A stretch of 64,000 bases of DNA from Paramyrothecium sp. XJ0827 (taxonomy: Eukaryota > Ascomycota > Sordariomycetes > Hypocreales > Stachybotryaceae): contig JAJFPB010000004.1 of the NCBI GenBank assembly GCA_020881915.1, positions 4,402,001-4,466,000 on the forward strand, in the 5' to 3' direction. Numbering within the stretch: the stretch's first letter is position 1; every line of letters starts with the position of its first letter. This document shows, piece after piece, positions 22,188 through 32,020 of this stretch. The notes beneath the pieces were generated by a model. That model ran no database searches. It worked only from the letters and a program-made list of their open reading frames with translations, and was not told the origin of the DNA. The translations under genes and the position numbers were made by a program.

Positions 22188-24206
22188 ATGACCTTCTACC
22201 AGCCGTTAGATGCTTCTAAGAATGAGATTCGTCTCATCACCATCCTGCCACTCGAGGCAGATGAGCCGAATGAATCTCTCATCCGCTGCCGTCTGGACCA
22301 AGTCTCCCTGGACGACGAGTATCACACGTCGCACTATCATCTCACTAGGACGAGAAGCGACCTCGCCAGTGCGCCAGGGACAAGCAGTGATTTACCCACC
22401 AAAGATGTTAGGTCTGAGGATGATTCAAAGGACTGGGTCAGGGTGAACTTGTTCCTACCGGATGCCACTCTCAACCTCCCCTCGTTCCGCTACACCTGGG
22501 GCGACTACATGGCGCTAAGTTATACGTGGGGAGATGCCACCCAAGTCGAGGAGGTCACAGTAAATGACGAGCCGCTCCTTGTTACGCAGAACCTAGCGGA
22601 TTGTCTGCGAACCCTACGAAACAAACAGTACATCAAGGATGGTTGGAAACTGTGGATTGACGCGCTTTGCATAAACCAAAAGGACGTATTCGAACGCGGC
22701 CGAGAGGTCAAGCGTATGTTTACCATATACAACAAGGCCTGGACGCCCCTGATATGGCTAGGCTTAGCCTCGGACGCCAGCGACGAAGCACTGTCCCTGG
22801 TACGGATCCTCGCCGACCAAAGCTACCAGGGAGTCGAGTATGTGGCAGAGCTGACGCATGCGCTGCGGGAGAATCCCAAACTGTTCGGCCAAGGCGTGTG
22901 GAGGGCGTTCTACCACCTTGCGCTTCGCAGATATTGGAGCCGGATCTGGGTTGTCCAGGAGGCGTCCATGGGCCGACAACAAACGCCCGTGCTGTGCGGC
23001 GAGCAGACAATATCCTGGGCTCAAATAGCACGGGCATTCGAGTTCATGAACAAGACCGACGAGGTCATCAACGTCTTCATACGCGGGGAGCTCGAGGAAG
23101 CAGGGGAGGAATTCTCCTACGCAGTCTGGGCAGCGTTCCACACAGCCGAGCAGATACAGCACCTACAGAAAGTACAGCATGGGCTCGGCGCTGTCAACCT
23201 ACGGGCGCTATTAGAGTTGACACGAACGCAGCAAACCACAGACCCGCGAGACAAGATATACGGTCTACTCGAGCTGCTTCCCAAAAGCCTGGAAGCTTCG
23301 ATTACCCCCGACTACACAGCATCAGTGTCAAAGGTTTTCACCGACTTTGCCAAGGCCACGATTGAGGATACCGGACTTCTCGACGTCATACGCCACCGAT
23401 ACCCGACGGAAAACCTGGCGCTCCCGTCCTGGGTGCCCGACTGGACGGTCGAACGGGTCAACGAAACCCTGAGCGACAGCATTGTTACGTACAAAGCGAG
23501 CGGAGACACCAAAGCTACTCTCAAGTGCTTCGGCAAGATCCTTTCATGCCGAGGCTTCAAGTTTGATAGCTTTGATGGATTTGGCGCCCGCTGGAGCAAG
23601 GCTTGGTCCGCGGACACGCTGGAAAACAGCGGTGGGGCAGAGAACCCGTACGGCGACATAGAGGCGATACGGAACGCTATTTGGAGGACAATGACGGCTG
23701 ACAGGGATATGAACGGGGATCCGACCATGGAAGACTACCGGAATCTTCTCGCAACGCCTGCATTGGCTAGTGGGACGTGGGGAGAGTCAGATGCGCTCCG
23801 CGAGCTCATTGGCTCGACCGTGTTCAAATACTGCCAGATGATCCTAGACGGGAACGCTGCGCTTCGAGTCTGCGGTCAGGAGTTGAAGGAATACTTCTGC
23901 GGCGGCGAGGGAGACCTCCCGGAGGCACTGGACAGCCTGCAGCTGCGCCACGCGTACATGCGCGTCGACCGCGTCGCCAACCACAGGCGGTTCTTCACCA
24001 CCAGCAAGGGGTATCTGGGGATGGCGCTGGAGACGACGGAGAAGAGCGACGGCATCTACATCCTGGAGGGATGCACTGTGCCCGTGGTGCTCCGAGATTT
24101 GGGAGACGGCCAGCATTTCGAGTTTGTGGGCGAGTGTTACGTTCATGGCATTATGAACGGGGAGGCGCTGGAGGGCAGTAGCATGGAGGAGTTGTATCTT
24201 TGCTGA
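22188..24206 (+). CDS. HET-domain (heterokaryon incompatibility) protein
   Basis: An intronless 672-aa protein from ATG 22188 to TGA 24206. The HET domain begins near residue 107 with YMALSYTWGD, followed by LWIDALCINQKD and EVKRMFTIYNKAW, then YWSRIWVVQEA further on: the ordered conserved blocks of the family. The block RDKIYGLLELLP and TDFAKATIEDTGLLDVI follow as usual. The C-terminal region has GYLGMAL and the tail motif of HET proteins (FVGECYVHGIMNGEAL). HET proteins trigger programmed cell death when incompatible hyphae fuse, usually on signal from a partner. The NACHT gene about 3.5 kb upstream is on the same strand, but direct partnership is unproven. Confidence 0.93.
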   Translation: MTFYQPLDASKNEIRLITILPLEADEPNESLIRCRLDQVSLDDEYHTSHYHLTRTRSDLASAPGTSSDLPTKDVRSEDDSKDWVRVNLFLPDATLNLPSFRYTWGDYMALSYTWGDATQVEEVTVNDEPLLVTQNLADCLRTLRNKQYIKDGWKLWIDALCINQKDVFERGREVKRMFTIYNKAWTPLIWLGLASDASDEALSLVRILADQSYQGVEYVAELTHALRENPKLFGQGVWRAFYHLALRRYWSRIWVVQEASMGRQQTPVLCGEQTISWAQIARAFEFMNKTDEVINVFIRGELEEAGEEFSYAVWAAFHTAEQIQHLQKVQHGLGAVNLRALLELTRTQQTTDPRDKIYGLLELLPKSLEASITPDYTASVSKVFTDFAKATIEDTGLLDVIRHRYPTENLALPSWVPDWTVERVNETLSDSIVTYKASGDTKATLKCFGKILSCRGFKFDSFDGFGARWSKAWSADTLENSGGAENPYGDIEAIRNAIWRTMTADRDMNGDPTMEDYRNLLATPALASGTWGESDALRELIGSTVFKYCQMILDGNAALRVCGQELKEYFCGGEGDLPEALDSLQLRHAYMRVDRVANHRRFFTTSKGYLGMALETTEKSDGIYILEGCTVPVVLRDLGDGQHFEFVGECYVHGIMNGEALEGSSMEELYLC

Positions 24207-25357
24207 TCTCATAGCGAAGTGAACCCTAAGCGGTCGCCCTGTATTCGTAGACAAGAGAGTGAAGCTACTCCTGGCAACGCAGGATGCATCATCTTGCCCA
24301 TAAGACGAGTCCTTATTGTAGAACCTCGCTTTTTTGCAAGTTTGCTGTTGAACCCTCCCCCACTTTCTTCACTTCTGAAACCCCTTAGATCTGAGAAGAA
24401 AAGAAGCGTTAAGTCCCGCGCTCCGACAGCATCGGCCTTCCGGACTTTCGGGACGGGTGGACGTTCAAAGTGGGCCCGATGTAGGGCGTCGACATGGAGG
24501 TGGGCCGCGATGCCCGAAACACGGCGCCCGCGGGCCACCGAGCGAAAAGGAAATTGAACTGCGGGGAAGAAGGATGCATGCTGACAGTGGAAACGTCGTC
24601 GAGTTCGGGTTTGTCGCAGAGTCTCACTGTCTGGGATTTCGACCTTGCGACATTAACTGGGCCGCGGCGCGCAGTGTTGTGGTTTCGCCTGGCAGAGATT
24701 AATTGCATTTGATAGATCCAAAGTGCGCGGAGTGATCCGACCCAGATGGAAACCTGTTTTAGGTTAAAAGCAATCGATGCCCCCGAGATCCGATCTCTGG
24801 GCAGTAGGTGGTTTACTGCATGGAATTGACAGCTCCGAGGGTTTGGGAGGGCGCAGATCCCGCAGCGTGTAATATCACTCCTGCAGAAGCATCAATCGAG
24901 TAAAGACATTCCCAGATATGCATCATTTCCTTGGCGAATGAGACAACTCGCCTGTCGTGTTGATTGCTTGTCGTTGAATTCCGTGTGGGGAGGTCGTGCC
25001 GATCCCAGGGCTGAGGTTCAGGCACAGCTTCAGGGACCTGCAGCCCCTTATTCTTATTCGTTTAGAGGGGCCCCCTTTCTTATTCGGCTTCGTGCAGCGT
25101 CGAGCCAAGACAAGGAAGCGGACGAGGACAGGGCAGAGGGCGGGAGCGGCTTCCGGTTCTTCATGCCAATGGCGATCTTTTAAATTCTAAGCAATTGATC
25201 TTATTCTTCCTTTTCTTATTTATTGTACGGCCCGCGCATGTTCCTTCAAAGCACCGTTACCAAACAAATAATCCCCTACCGTTCACACCGCCCCCGTTTC
25301 CCAGTCGTAAAACTCTGAGCTGCATCGACAAACAGGCAAAGAACGTCCACCTCAAAC
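24207..25357. promoter_or_regulatory. Intergenic upstream of EBP-type gene
   Basis: About 1.15 kb with no gene. The last 160 bases are pyrimidine-rich (for example 25195-25225) and carry AAACATG directly at the next start, typical of a fungal 5' leader. Confidence 0.45.
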
Positions 25358-26125
25358 ATGAACGCGACGACAATCGGCCTCTCCCCCGAGGGGGCTCTGC
25401 ACCCGTACTTCCCCCTCGGCGTCGAGATCCCCGGCTACCAGGCCAACTCGCTCTCCGCCGCGGCCCTTGTCAGCAGCTTCGCCGCGGGCTGCGCCGTCAT
25501 CTTCCTCGCCACCTACTCGGCCATCCAGATGACCAGGCCGGCCACGTCCAACGGCGCCATCGCGACGACGCTGTGGTTCGTGCTCTGCGGGTTCATCCAC
25601 TTCTTCTTCGAAGGTATTTGCCAAACCCAGTCCCTGGGTCTGACTCTGAACGCTGACCCTGTGTTTGCAGGCTACTTTGCGCGCAACTTCCCCCAGATGG
25701 GCGCCCAGGTCGACCTCTTCGGCCAGCTGTGGAAGGAGTACTCCCTCTCCGACTCCCGCTACCTCACCCAGGACTCCTTTGTCGTCTGTATGGAGGCCGT
25801 CACCGCACTCTTCTGGGGGCCCCTGTCCTTCCTCTGCGCCTGGGCCATCGTCGCCGACCACCCCGCGCGCCACCCTCTCCAGCTCGTCATCAGCCTGGGC
25901 CAGTTCTACGGCGACGTCCTCTACTACGCCACTTCGCTGTTCCAGGACCGCGTCTTCGGCGTCGTCTTCTACCGCCCGGAGTCCTTCTACTTCTGGGCCT
26001 ACTTCGTCCTGTGCAACGCCTTCTGGATCGTCATCCCGCTCATCCTCATGGTCAAGAGCGTCGCCGCCATCTCGACCGGGCTCGCCAAGCTGAAGGAGTT
26101 GGAGAAGGCGCAGAAGAGGAAGTAG
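25358..26125 (+). CDS. EBP-type sterol delta8-delta7 isomerase (EXPERA domain)
   Basis: A small polytopic ER membrane protein. Exons 25358-25613 and 25671-26125 give 236 aa. The 57-nt intron (donor GTATTT, end TTTGCAG) is a multiple of three and has no in-frame stop, so unspliced RNA also reads through. Splicing restores FFFE-GYFARNF. Residues matching the catalytic set of emopamil-binding protein are visible: FIHFFFEG (His and Glu four apart), QDSFVVCMEAVT with a second Glu, and the Trp in CNAFWIV. Four or more hydrophobic spans fit the EXPERA fold. By homology it would move the sterol double bond from C8 to C7. The classical fungal isomerase is the unrelated ERG2, so this may act on another sterol or be redundant. 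The lysine-rich tail (EKAQKRK) could be an ER retrieval signal. Confidence 0.88.
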   Translation: MNATTIGLSPEGALHPYFPLGVEIPGYQANSLSAAALVSSFAAGCAVIFLATYSAIQMTRPATSNGAIATTLWFVLCGFIHFFFEGICQTQSLGLTLNADPVFAGYFARNFPQMGAQVDLFGQLWKEYSLSDSRYLTQDSFVVCMEAVTALFWGPLSFLCAWAIVADHPARHPLQLVISLGQFYGDVLYYATSLFQDRVFGVVFYRPESFYFWAYFVLCNAFWIVIPLILMVKSVAAISTGLAKLKELEKAQKRK

Positions 26126-26539
26126 GGCCATTGGCAGCTGAGTTCGAAATGAAAGAGTCGATTGTTGAATGGCGAAAATAGATGTTATTAGAAGCTGCGG
26201 CCATCCAGAGCAAGCCCATGCATGAATCGGCGTTACTGCTCCCATTAGAATAAGAAACAACACTACAAGAACACCACTACAGCCAAACGGTGGACGATCA
26301 GAGATATTCCCAAAATGACAGTCACCTTCTCTCACATACCTAGAACGAAGGACACCCAGTGATTTCAGGACCGTCAACGCAGCAAAGGATCACGTCCAAC
26401 GTATCATGTCTGAACGTCGCCATTAAAATTGCAAGCTTGCCGTTTGGTAACTGTTGTTTCGGACTGCAAACGTCCCGCCCAGATCGACTCCTTTGCTTGC
26501 TCTATTCTACTCCCAAAAACATGCGCCAACGAAATTCAA
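26126..26539. other. Convergent 3' intergenic region
   Basis: About 410 bp between the convergent stops of the EBP-type gene and the first RBR gene. No gene is visible. Confidence 0.45.
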
Positions 26540-28319
26540 TTAACCAAGAGAACGCTGCTGCCACTCGGAAAACAGCACTTGCCGACATTGGTGGCAAACG
26601 CCGATTCTGCATACCACACACCAGAGAACCGTGGACGTTCCGAACAGCCCACAATCGTCGCACGTCGCCCTCACACGGCCATTAGCTAGGTTCAGCAATT
26701 GATGGGAACATCCACGCTCGGGAGGACCCAACGGCGGCAGCATCTGCCGTGGCGGCGATGGTGATGATGCTTGTGGTGCCAAGTATCCTCCCTGGTCCGA
26801 ACGATTTCCTCCGTCGGAATCAATGCCCAATAGTGCTCTTGCCCTCAACCAAACTTCCGATGCTCGCCGTCGTGCTTCATCCGGTGTTGCAAATATTCGC
26901 CTCGAATAAATTCCTCGCTCCCGGGGTGCTCGCCCTTGCCCTGCGCCCGGGGAGCCAACCGTTCCTTGGCGTCGGCGTCTTCTGCGACGCACCAAGACGG
27001 GGCTCTCTAGGAAGAGAGTGGATAAGAGGTTCAAGGGATCCTCAAAAGTTCCCATCTGTGGTGCGTGATGTGTGAAGGATTCATGGCGCTCTCGCTCTGC
27101 ATTACGCCTATCACTCTCACGCACGGCCCCTGTTGAGTTATTGGCATCTTGAGGCTCTGGAGCAACGGCTGCTTCGTTTAGTGCCCCTGGCCAGCGATGA
27201 CGGAGTGCGTGACGGAACGGCTCAATGCCAGGTTCAACAGGGACAAGGGCACTGTAAACCCCAAGCGGCTCGCGCTCGGTGTCTATTGGTGTTGCCTCGA
27301 AAGGCGCTGCTACAAGTGGTTTTTGATGAGATGAGCCTGGACCGGCGGCGGGCTGGCCAGGGCCTTGTGCTACTTCGTACCATTCAGGAACAGTTCTGGG
27401 AGGTATGCCTGGCCCCGACGTGTCGAATGGGTCTTTAGGCGACGGTTCGGGAGATACTTCGAGAGATGATTCAGACGTTGATTCAGACGATGCTTCGGAC
27501 GAACAATCACAATGAGAAGCCCATTCCGCGCCACACCGGTAACAGAACTCCTAACCGCATATACAGACTGCAGCACAACCAGTTAGCCAAAAGATAACGC
27601 AGCCCAGCGACAAGAGTGAGCAACGGTGCCCGGGGATTGCGAAGCCTGGACGCACCCATGTGTCGGCAGCCCTCACTACACTCCACAACCTGGCCGCAGA
27701 AGCGACATCGCCGCTAGCCGAGCCCCTCTGCCAATTCCAGAGCCTGTTCTGTTCCCGGGCTGGTGACGCACTCTAGTGTGCCGTGCGCGGCTCTTTTGCA
27801 GCGTGTGCAAGTGCGCCGTTTGCAAACGGGACAGTTGCCAACGTTGTCAGCGGCGATGATGGAGTTGGGGGGGATAAAGGTCGAGCATGTACGTTCCCAG
27901 CAGTAGGTCGGATTGGGTGCCCTGTATTCCGCGCACCTCCTCTCAAGCGCCCCGAACTCTTCTGAGCTGAGCACAAGCTGGGCCATTCCGAGAGGTATCA
28001 TGCTGCAGCAGCGCGGTGGGATGGCAGTTCCCGAATTCAGCACGACCAGGCACATCCTCCTCAGGCAGTCATCGCAATAGTTGTGCCCGCAGGAGAGTCT
28101 CATCGTCTTCTTCGATGAGTTCCGCTCGTTGCAGGCGTGACATGTGAAGCCATGGCTTTCGGAAGCCTCACCACCCGTCTCCACTTGCGTGGTGAAAATG
28201 ACCCCAACGGAGCGCGCTGGACTGGCTTGTTTAAATGCGCGGGACGAACTAGAACCCCCTGGCTCAGCGGCCTCCCCGTTGTCGCTTGTGGTTTCCATGT
28301 CTTGGCGGGATAGCTCCAT
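26540..28319 (-). pseudogene. RBR (RING-IBR-RING) E3 ubiquitin ligase gene with two in-frame TAG codons
   Basis: Transfers ubiquitin through a RING2 cysteine in intact relatives. Exon 1 (ATG 28319 to 27656) has RING1 (CHACN, CGHNYCDDC, PPRCC) and IBR (CPVCKRRTCTRC, HGTLEC). An 88-nt intron (GTGCGT donor, GCTAAC branch, CTGCAG end; 27568-27655) joins exon 2 (27567-26540) with FCYRCGAEW and a long tail ending in an atypical Cys-rich segment (CDDCGLFG, CVVCRIGVCHQC). The frame is otherwise open for about 560 codons, but TAG occurs at 27716-27714 and at 27553-27551, both in or beside RING2. The first aligns with the Trp of LAGENGW in the neighbouring RBR gene. The cysteine of EGCRHM, the expected catalytic one, is still encoded. 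As it stands only RING1-IBR would be made. An earlier exon may exist, because the frame is open a little upstream of 28319. Confidence 0.75.
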
Positions 28320-29239
28320 CACGAGCGTCAATGTTTGCTCGTCCGACACCTTCCAAGAAAGTGCCCAGTTCTACTGCCATGCAGAGCGGACCAGTTCTCC
28401 GTATCCGGCGCACTTGGTGGAAAGTGAAGTAGTATTCGTGTGCAGGCCGGAAGAGATCCCTCGTCGCATAAGATGCATCGTCGCAGGGCAAAGGTTGGCT
28501 AAAGAACTGTCGAGATACGCTCTTCTTATACGTCTATTTCTTCTATGCAGAGGCGACGTGCAAGCGAACGAGGGTGCATCACCGCGGGCAGAAGGATGCT
28601 TGGGAAGCGCTGTTCAAGGGTAACAAAGACACAAGGGCGGATGAAAATGGTTGATGAAAAGATTGGAAAATTGTCGGTTACCCAATTGCTTTGGCTCGCC
28701 TGTCTGTGCAACTAGGAGTGGCCATGCAGCTGATCGTGGTGAAATGTATTGTGTGTGGTTGTGGTTGTGGTCGTGGTCGAGGTCGATGTCGGGACCGGGA
28801 CATGGTTTATTCATGACACAGCGATGGTGCTTTCCATTTCCAACTATCTTGCCCACCCACCCTCACTCTTGCAAATGGCTCGGCGGTGCCTGGGCGAGTT
28901 GAGCTCTTGCGTCACGCCCCACACGTTGACCTGAAAGCCTTGGGTGCTCGTATTTGTGCAGGCATATTCCTGACGTCAGAATCCCTTTGAAGGTTCTTCA
29001 ATCCATTCAGCCATTATCTAAGGTAATCTCTCAATCGTCTACTCGACATATAGCAACCGGTCATTCATTCATTCATTCTCCATGTCAAGCCAGTCATATC
29101 ACATCACATCGGCATTCCGTCAGTGCGCATACATTACCGCGAGTCTCGAGTCCCCCATGTAAAGCCAAACATCGCCGGCCCAGTAACCTTTTTCTATCAT
29201 TGTCCATGGTCCATATTGTTGTGCGGTTCGAGCGCCTCC
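28320..29239. other. Intergenic between the two RBR genes
   Basis: About 920 bp holding the promoter of the first RBR gene and the 3' region of the second. It includes GTGGTTGTGGTTGTGGTCGT-like purine/pyrimidine repeats near 28753-28785. No gene is visible. Confidence 0.45.
29062..29078. repeat. Microsatellite (ATTC)n
   Basis: About four tandem copies of ATTC in the intergenic space downstream of the second RBR gene. Confidence 0.7.
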
Positions 29240-31035
29240 TCACTGGCGGTTGTAGCGGCATCGCGTGCACATCTGGATCTGGCATCGCCTGCATTCGTGG
29301 ATGAAGTAGGGAAGCCGATCTTCACACTCTTCGCAAAAATGCGCTCCTCTCACACTCGTCCAACGATTGTGATGGCACTCGTGGTTCGCACGAACATCTT
29401 CGACCTGTTGTTGGATCACGGCAACTCGTTGAGCGGGTTCCATCGCAGCGGCGGCAGGGTTTCGGTTCACAATGGCCCCGGCGCGTTCGAGGAGCTGTCT
29501 CTCATCCCATTTCGGGCACTTACACGTCTTCCATTTCTTGCCACACTTGTAACAGAAGTGGGCCTTGCATTTGCATGCTACGAGTGAGATGTTAGTCTAC
29601 ATCACCAAGCCATTAGGCGCTGAAGGGGGAGGAAAGGGGAGTAGGAAAGGTGAGGAGGAAACAAAGAAAGAACAGACGCAAGGCACATACTTATGTGGTA
29701 ACATCCCGTGTTGAGCTCCACAACACGCGAACAGGAGTTGCACTGCCGCCAACCATTTTCACCCGCCAGCTTGAGCAACTGCTCGGTTGCTTCGTCCTTC
29801 GGACAGGGTCGACCAACATGCGTTGCACTCTTGCAGTCCATGCAGGTACGCTCGCCACAAGCAGGGCATTTCCCATGGCAATCGGGTGGGATGAAGGCCG
29901 AACAGGGTTGAACGTGACAATAAACTCGGTTGGCCGTGCTGTATTCAATCCTCTTCATCTCGAGCTTGTCGGTCAACGCCCTCGGTAGCTGGTGACGCAC
30001 CTTATCCACCAATATAGGCTTGCGACAACAGCGAGGAGGAAACAAGGATTCATCGTTGATGGCCGTGTTAAAGAGGGTCTGCAGACACTTACGGCAGTAC
30101 TCGTGCCCACATTCAAGCTTGGAGACCTCTGCTACGTCGTAACTGCCAGTGCAGATGAGGCATGACTTCTGAGGCGGCTTGGGGGGTTCGCGCGGGGCTT
30201 GGGTGGATGGAAGCACCAAAGCTCCAGGAACTTGGCTTGTTTGGATGTTCGTCACCACTGGGAGAGGGCCAGTGCTTTGTGGAGGTTGCTCGGAACGGCG
30301 ACGGGTGAGGATGGGAGGCAGACGCCAGATTGCGTTCAATGGCCCTTTCTGTAGTGCTGATAGGGACTGACCGTTGCTTTCCGTGCTGCGGGTCACCGAA
30401 TCCGTTGCTGAGATGTGATGCTGCTCAGTAGTCTCGCTTGGTCGTGGTGGTGTGCTTGCAAATGTGCTAAGTCGGGGCTTGACCGATGGTGGTGGGCTAG
30501 GCGCTGATTCCCTAGCTTTGCGTTTGTGTTCGACCTGAGAATTGAGATTGTTTGTCCGCTGAGAAGATTGATGATGCTGCTGGGCGCCATTAGCGGAGGT
30601 TTCGGCTGCACTCGCGAGGCTCTGAGACCTTTGAGAAGGATGAGGTTGGCTGGCTGGGTTGTCTGTAGCTTTCCGCTTGTTGTTGGCTGGTGCGGCGGGC
30701 GAGGGCTGCTGGCAATTGGCATCTGCGGATGGAGGCACGTTGGTACTCGTTGGCAAAACAGGCTGTGTTGATGCTTGTGTCGATGCTTGCGATGGAGCTG
30801 CTGCAGCCAGCGCGGCATCTACTTTCTCAAGAGCTCGGTTGATATCGTCGATGTGGCCCGAGTCTTGGGCCAGGGCACGCAAGTCAGCCTTGTAACTGTT
30901 GATGGCCAGGTCGAGATCTGTCATAGGCCCGGCCGGATTCTTTCGTTTCTGGCTGGCGGCAATGGTGTTGAGGTCGGCGAGCTGTACCATAAGCACCGCC
31001 CGTAGCGTGTGTGGGTCCATGCTTTCGAATGCCAT
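29240..31035 (-). CDS. RBR (RING-IBR-RING) E3 ubiquitin ligase
   Basis: A 560-aa predicted RING-HECT hybrid ligase. Exon 1 is 31035-29691 and exon 2 is 29577-29240; the 113-nt intron has a GTATGT donor, GACTAAC branch and CGTAG end and restores GCYHI-TCKCKAHFC. The start is ATG 31035 (MAFESMDP); the longer frame upstream starts with TTG. Residues 1-300 are low in complexity (Gln, Ser, Pro rich). RING1 is CLICTGSYD to CGHEYCRKC and FPPRCC; the IBR carries CPACGERTCMDC; RING2 is CNSCSRVVELNTGCYH then CKCKAHFCYKC, with the expected catalytic Cys in GCYH. The C-terminus adds a further Cys/His cluster (NHECHHNRW, CEECEDRLPYF, CRRCQIQMCTRC) that also occurs in related form at the end of the neighbouring RBR gene. 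Substrate unknown. Confidence 0.92.
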
Positions 31036-32020
31036 CGCTACTCGTGGTGATCCGAGTGGCCCCCCAAACGGTGAATGTGCGTGAGGCAAACGGGGGTTGA
31101 GGACAAAGGATGAATTATGGTAGAAGTGTTGGTTCGTACTATTGTCGTGCCAATGTGATGGCGATGATAAAGATGTCGAGAAAGGCGGAAACGATGGAGA
31201 AACAACACAAGAAGAAAAAAAAACGAAATGAAAGGGAAGAAAAAAGATGAAATGAAAACGAATGTGGATGAAAATGGAGAAACGTTGTGGGCGAAGCAGG
31301 GCAGTTGAGGAAGGAGCGAAGTTGCTCTGCAGCTGCCAGCCTGCGGAGGTGTTCGCATCGGCTCGAACGAGGAGGTACCTTATCTCCTATCATGTCAACT
31401 CCTCACACCTCACTTCCACTTCACATTATTCCCAGCAGTTGGCTTATGGAGAGCAGTCGACTGCCAGGCGATGACATGGTCTGAGCCCCAATCCGAACGA
31501 TGCGGTGCAACTGCCGCGCTGGCCCAGCACGAGCATACTGGGGCAACACAGGTCGCTTTTACTCCCGCCTAGTCGGCACGGTTCGCAGAGAAGCAGGCTG
31601 CGGCCAGCAGCGCAAGACATGTAGTCCCTTGGGTTTCCTTCAGCTGGCGCGGCCATTTCGTGATCATCTTGTAAACTGCGATTGCTGATGTGTCTGAAGG
31701 GACGAAGTACGGCGTTGGCCCGGATTCAGGCCACCACTCGCGATGACTCGACTCGACTGCCCAGTACCTTGCCGTCGTGGGCCTTGGAGCCATAGCCAAC
31801 TCAAACCGAATCTGGCATCACCAAGCTGCCTCGCGATACAAATGACAGCCATACATCAAGAACAAAACTTGTGCGAAACGAATCTTTGTCATTTCTTGGC
31901 TCACGTCGCTAGTGCGGGACGAGTGTTCCTGGCAGTTCCACGTGTCGAGGCTTCGTATTCTGATCGGCCACGGCACAATCTGTGATGGCTAGACTGCCCT
32001 AAGAGCCTTACATGTCTGCC
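31036..32020. promoter_or_regulatory. RBR gene promoter and P450 3' side
   Basis: About 985 bp. Immediately upstream of the RBR start lies a strongly purine-rich plus strand (31190-31290, A and GA runs), that is, a CT-rich leader on the gene's own strand, as is common in fungal promoters. No gene is visible. Confidence 0.45.

Noticed and set aside
25352..26377. Long minus-strand frame (341 codons) across the EBP-type gene
   Set aside because: Antisense to a well-supported gene with catalytic motifs; composition is a GC third-position shadow and it shows no domain.
27714..27775. Intron that would remove the first TAG of the RBR gene (GTGCGT to GGCTAG)
   Set aside because: It would delete the conserved Cys and the ELAEG helix before RING2 and is not in frame with the rest.
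29220..29240. GGTTCGAGCGCC resembling a tRNA B box
   Set aside because: No A box or foldable cloverleaf upstream, and it overlaps the 3' end of the RBR gene. No other tRNA-like B box was convincing in the window.
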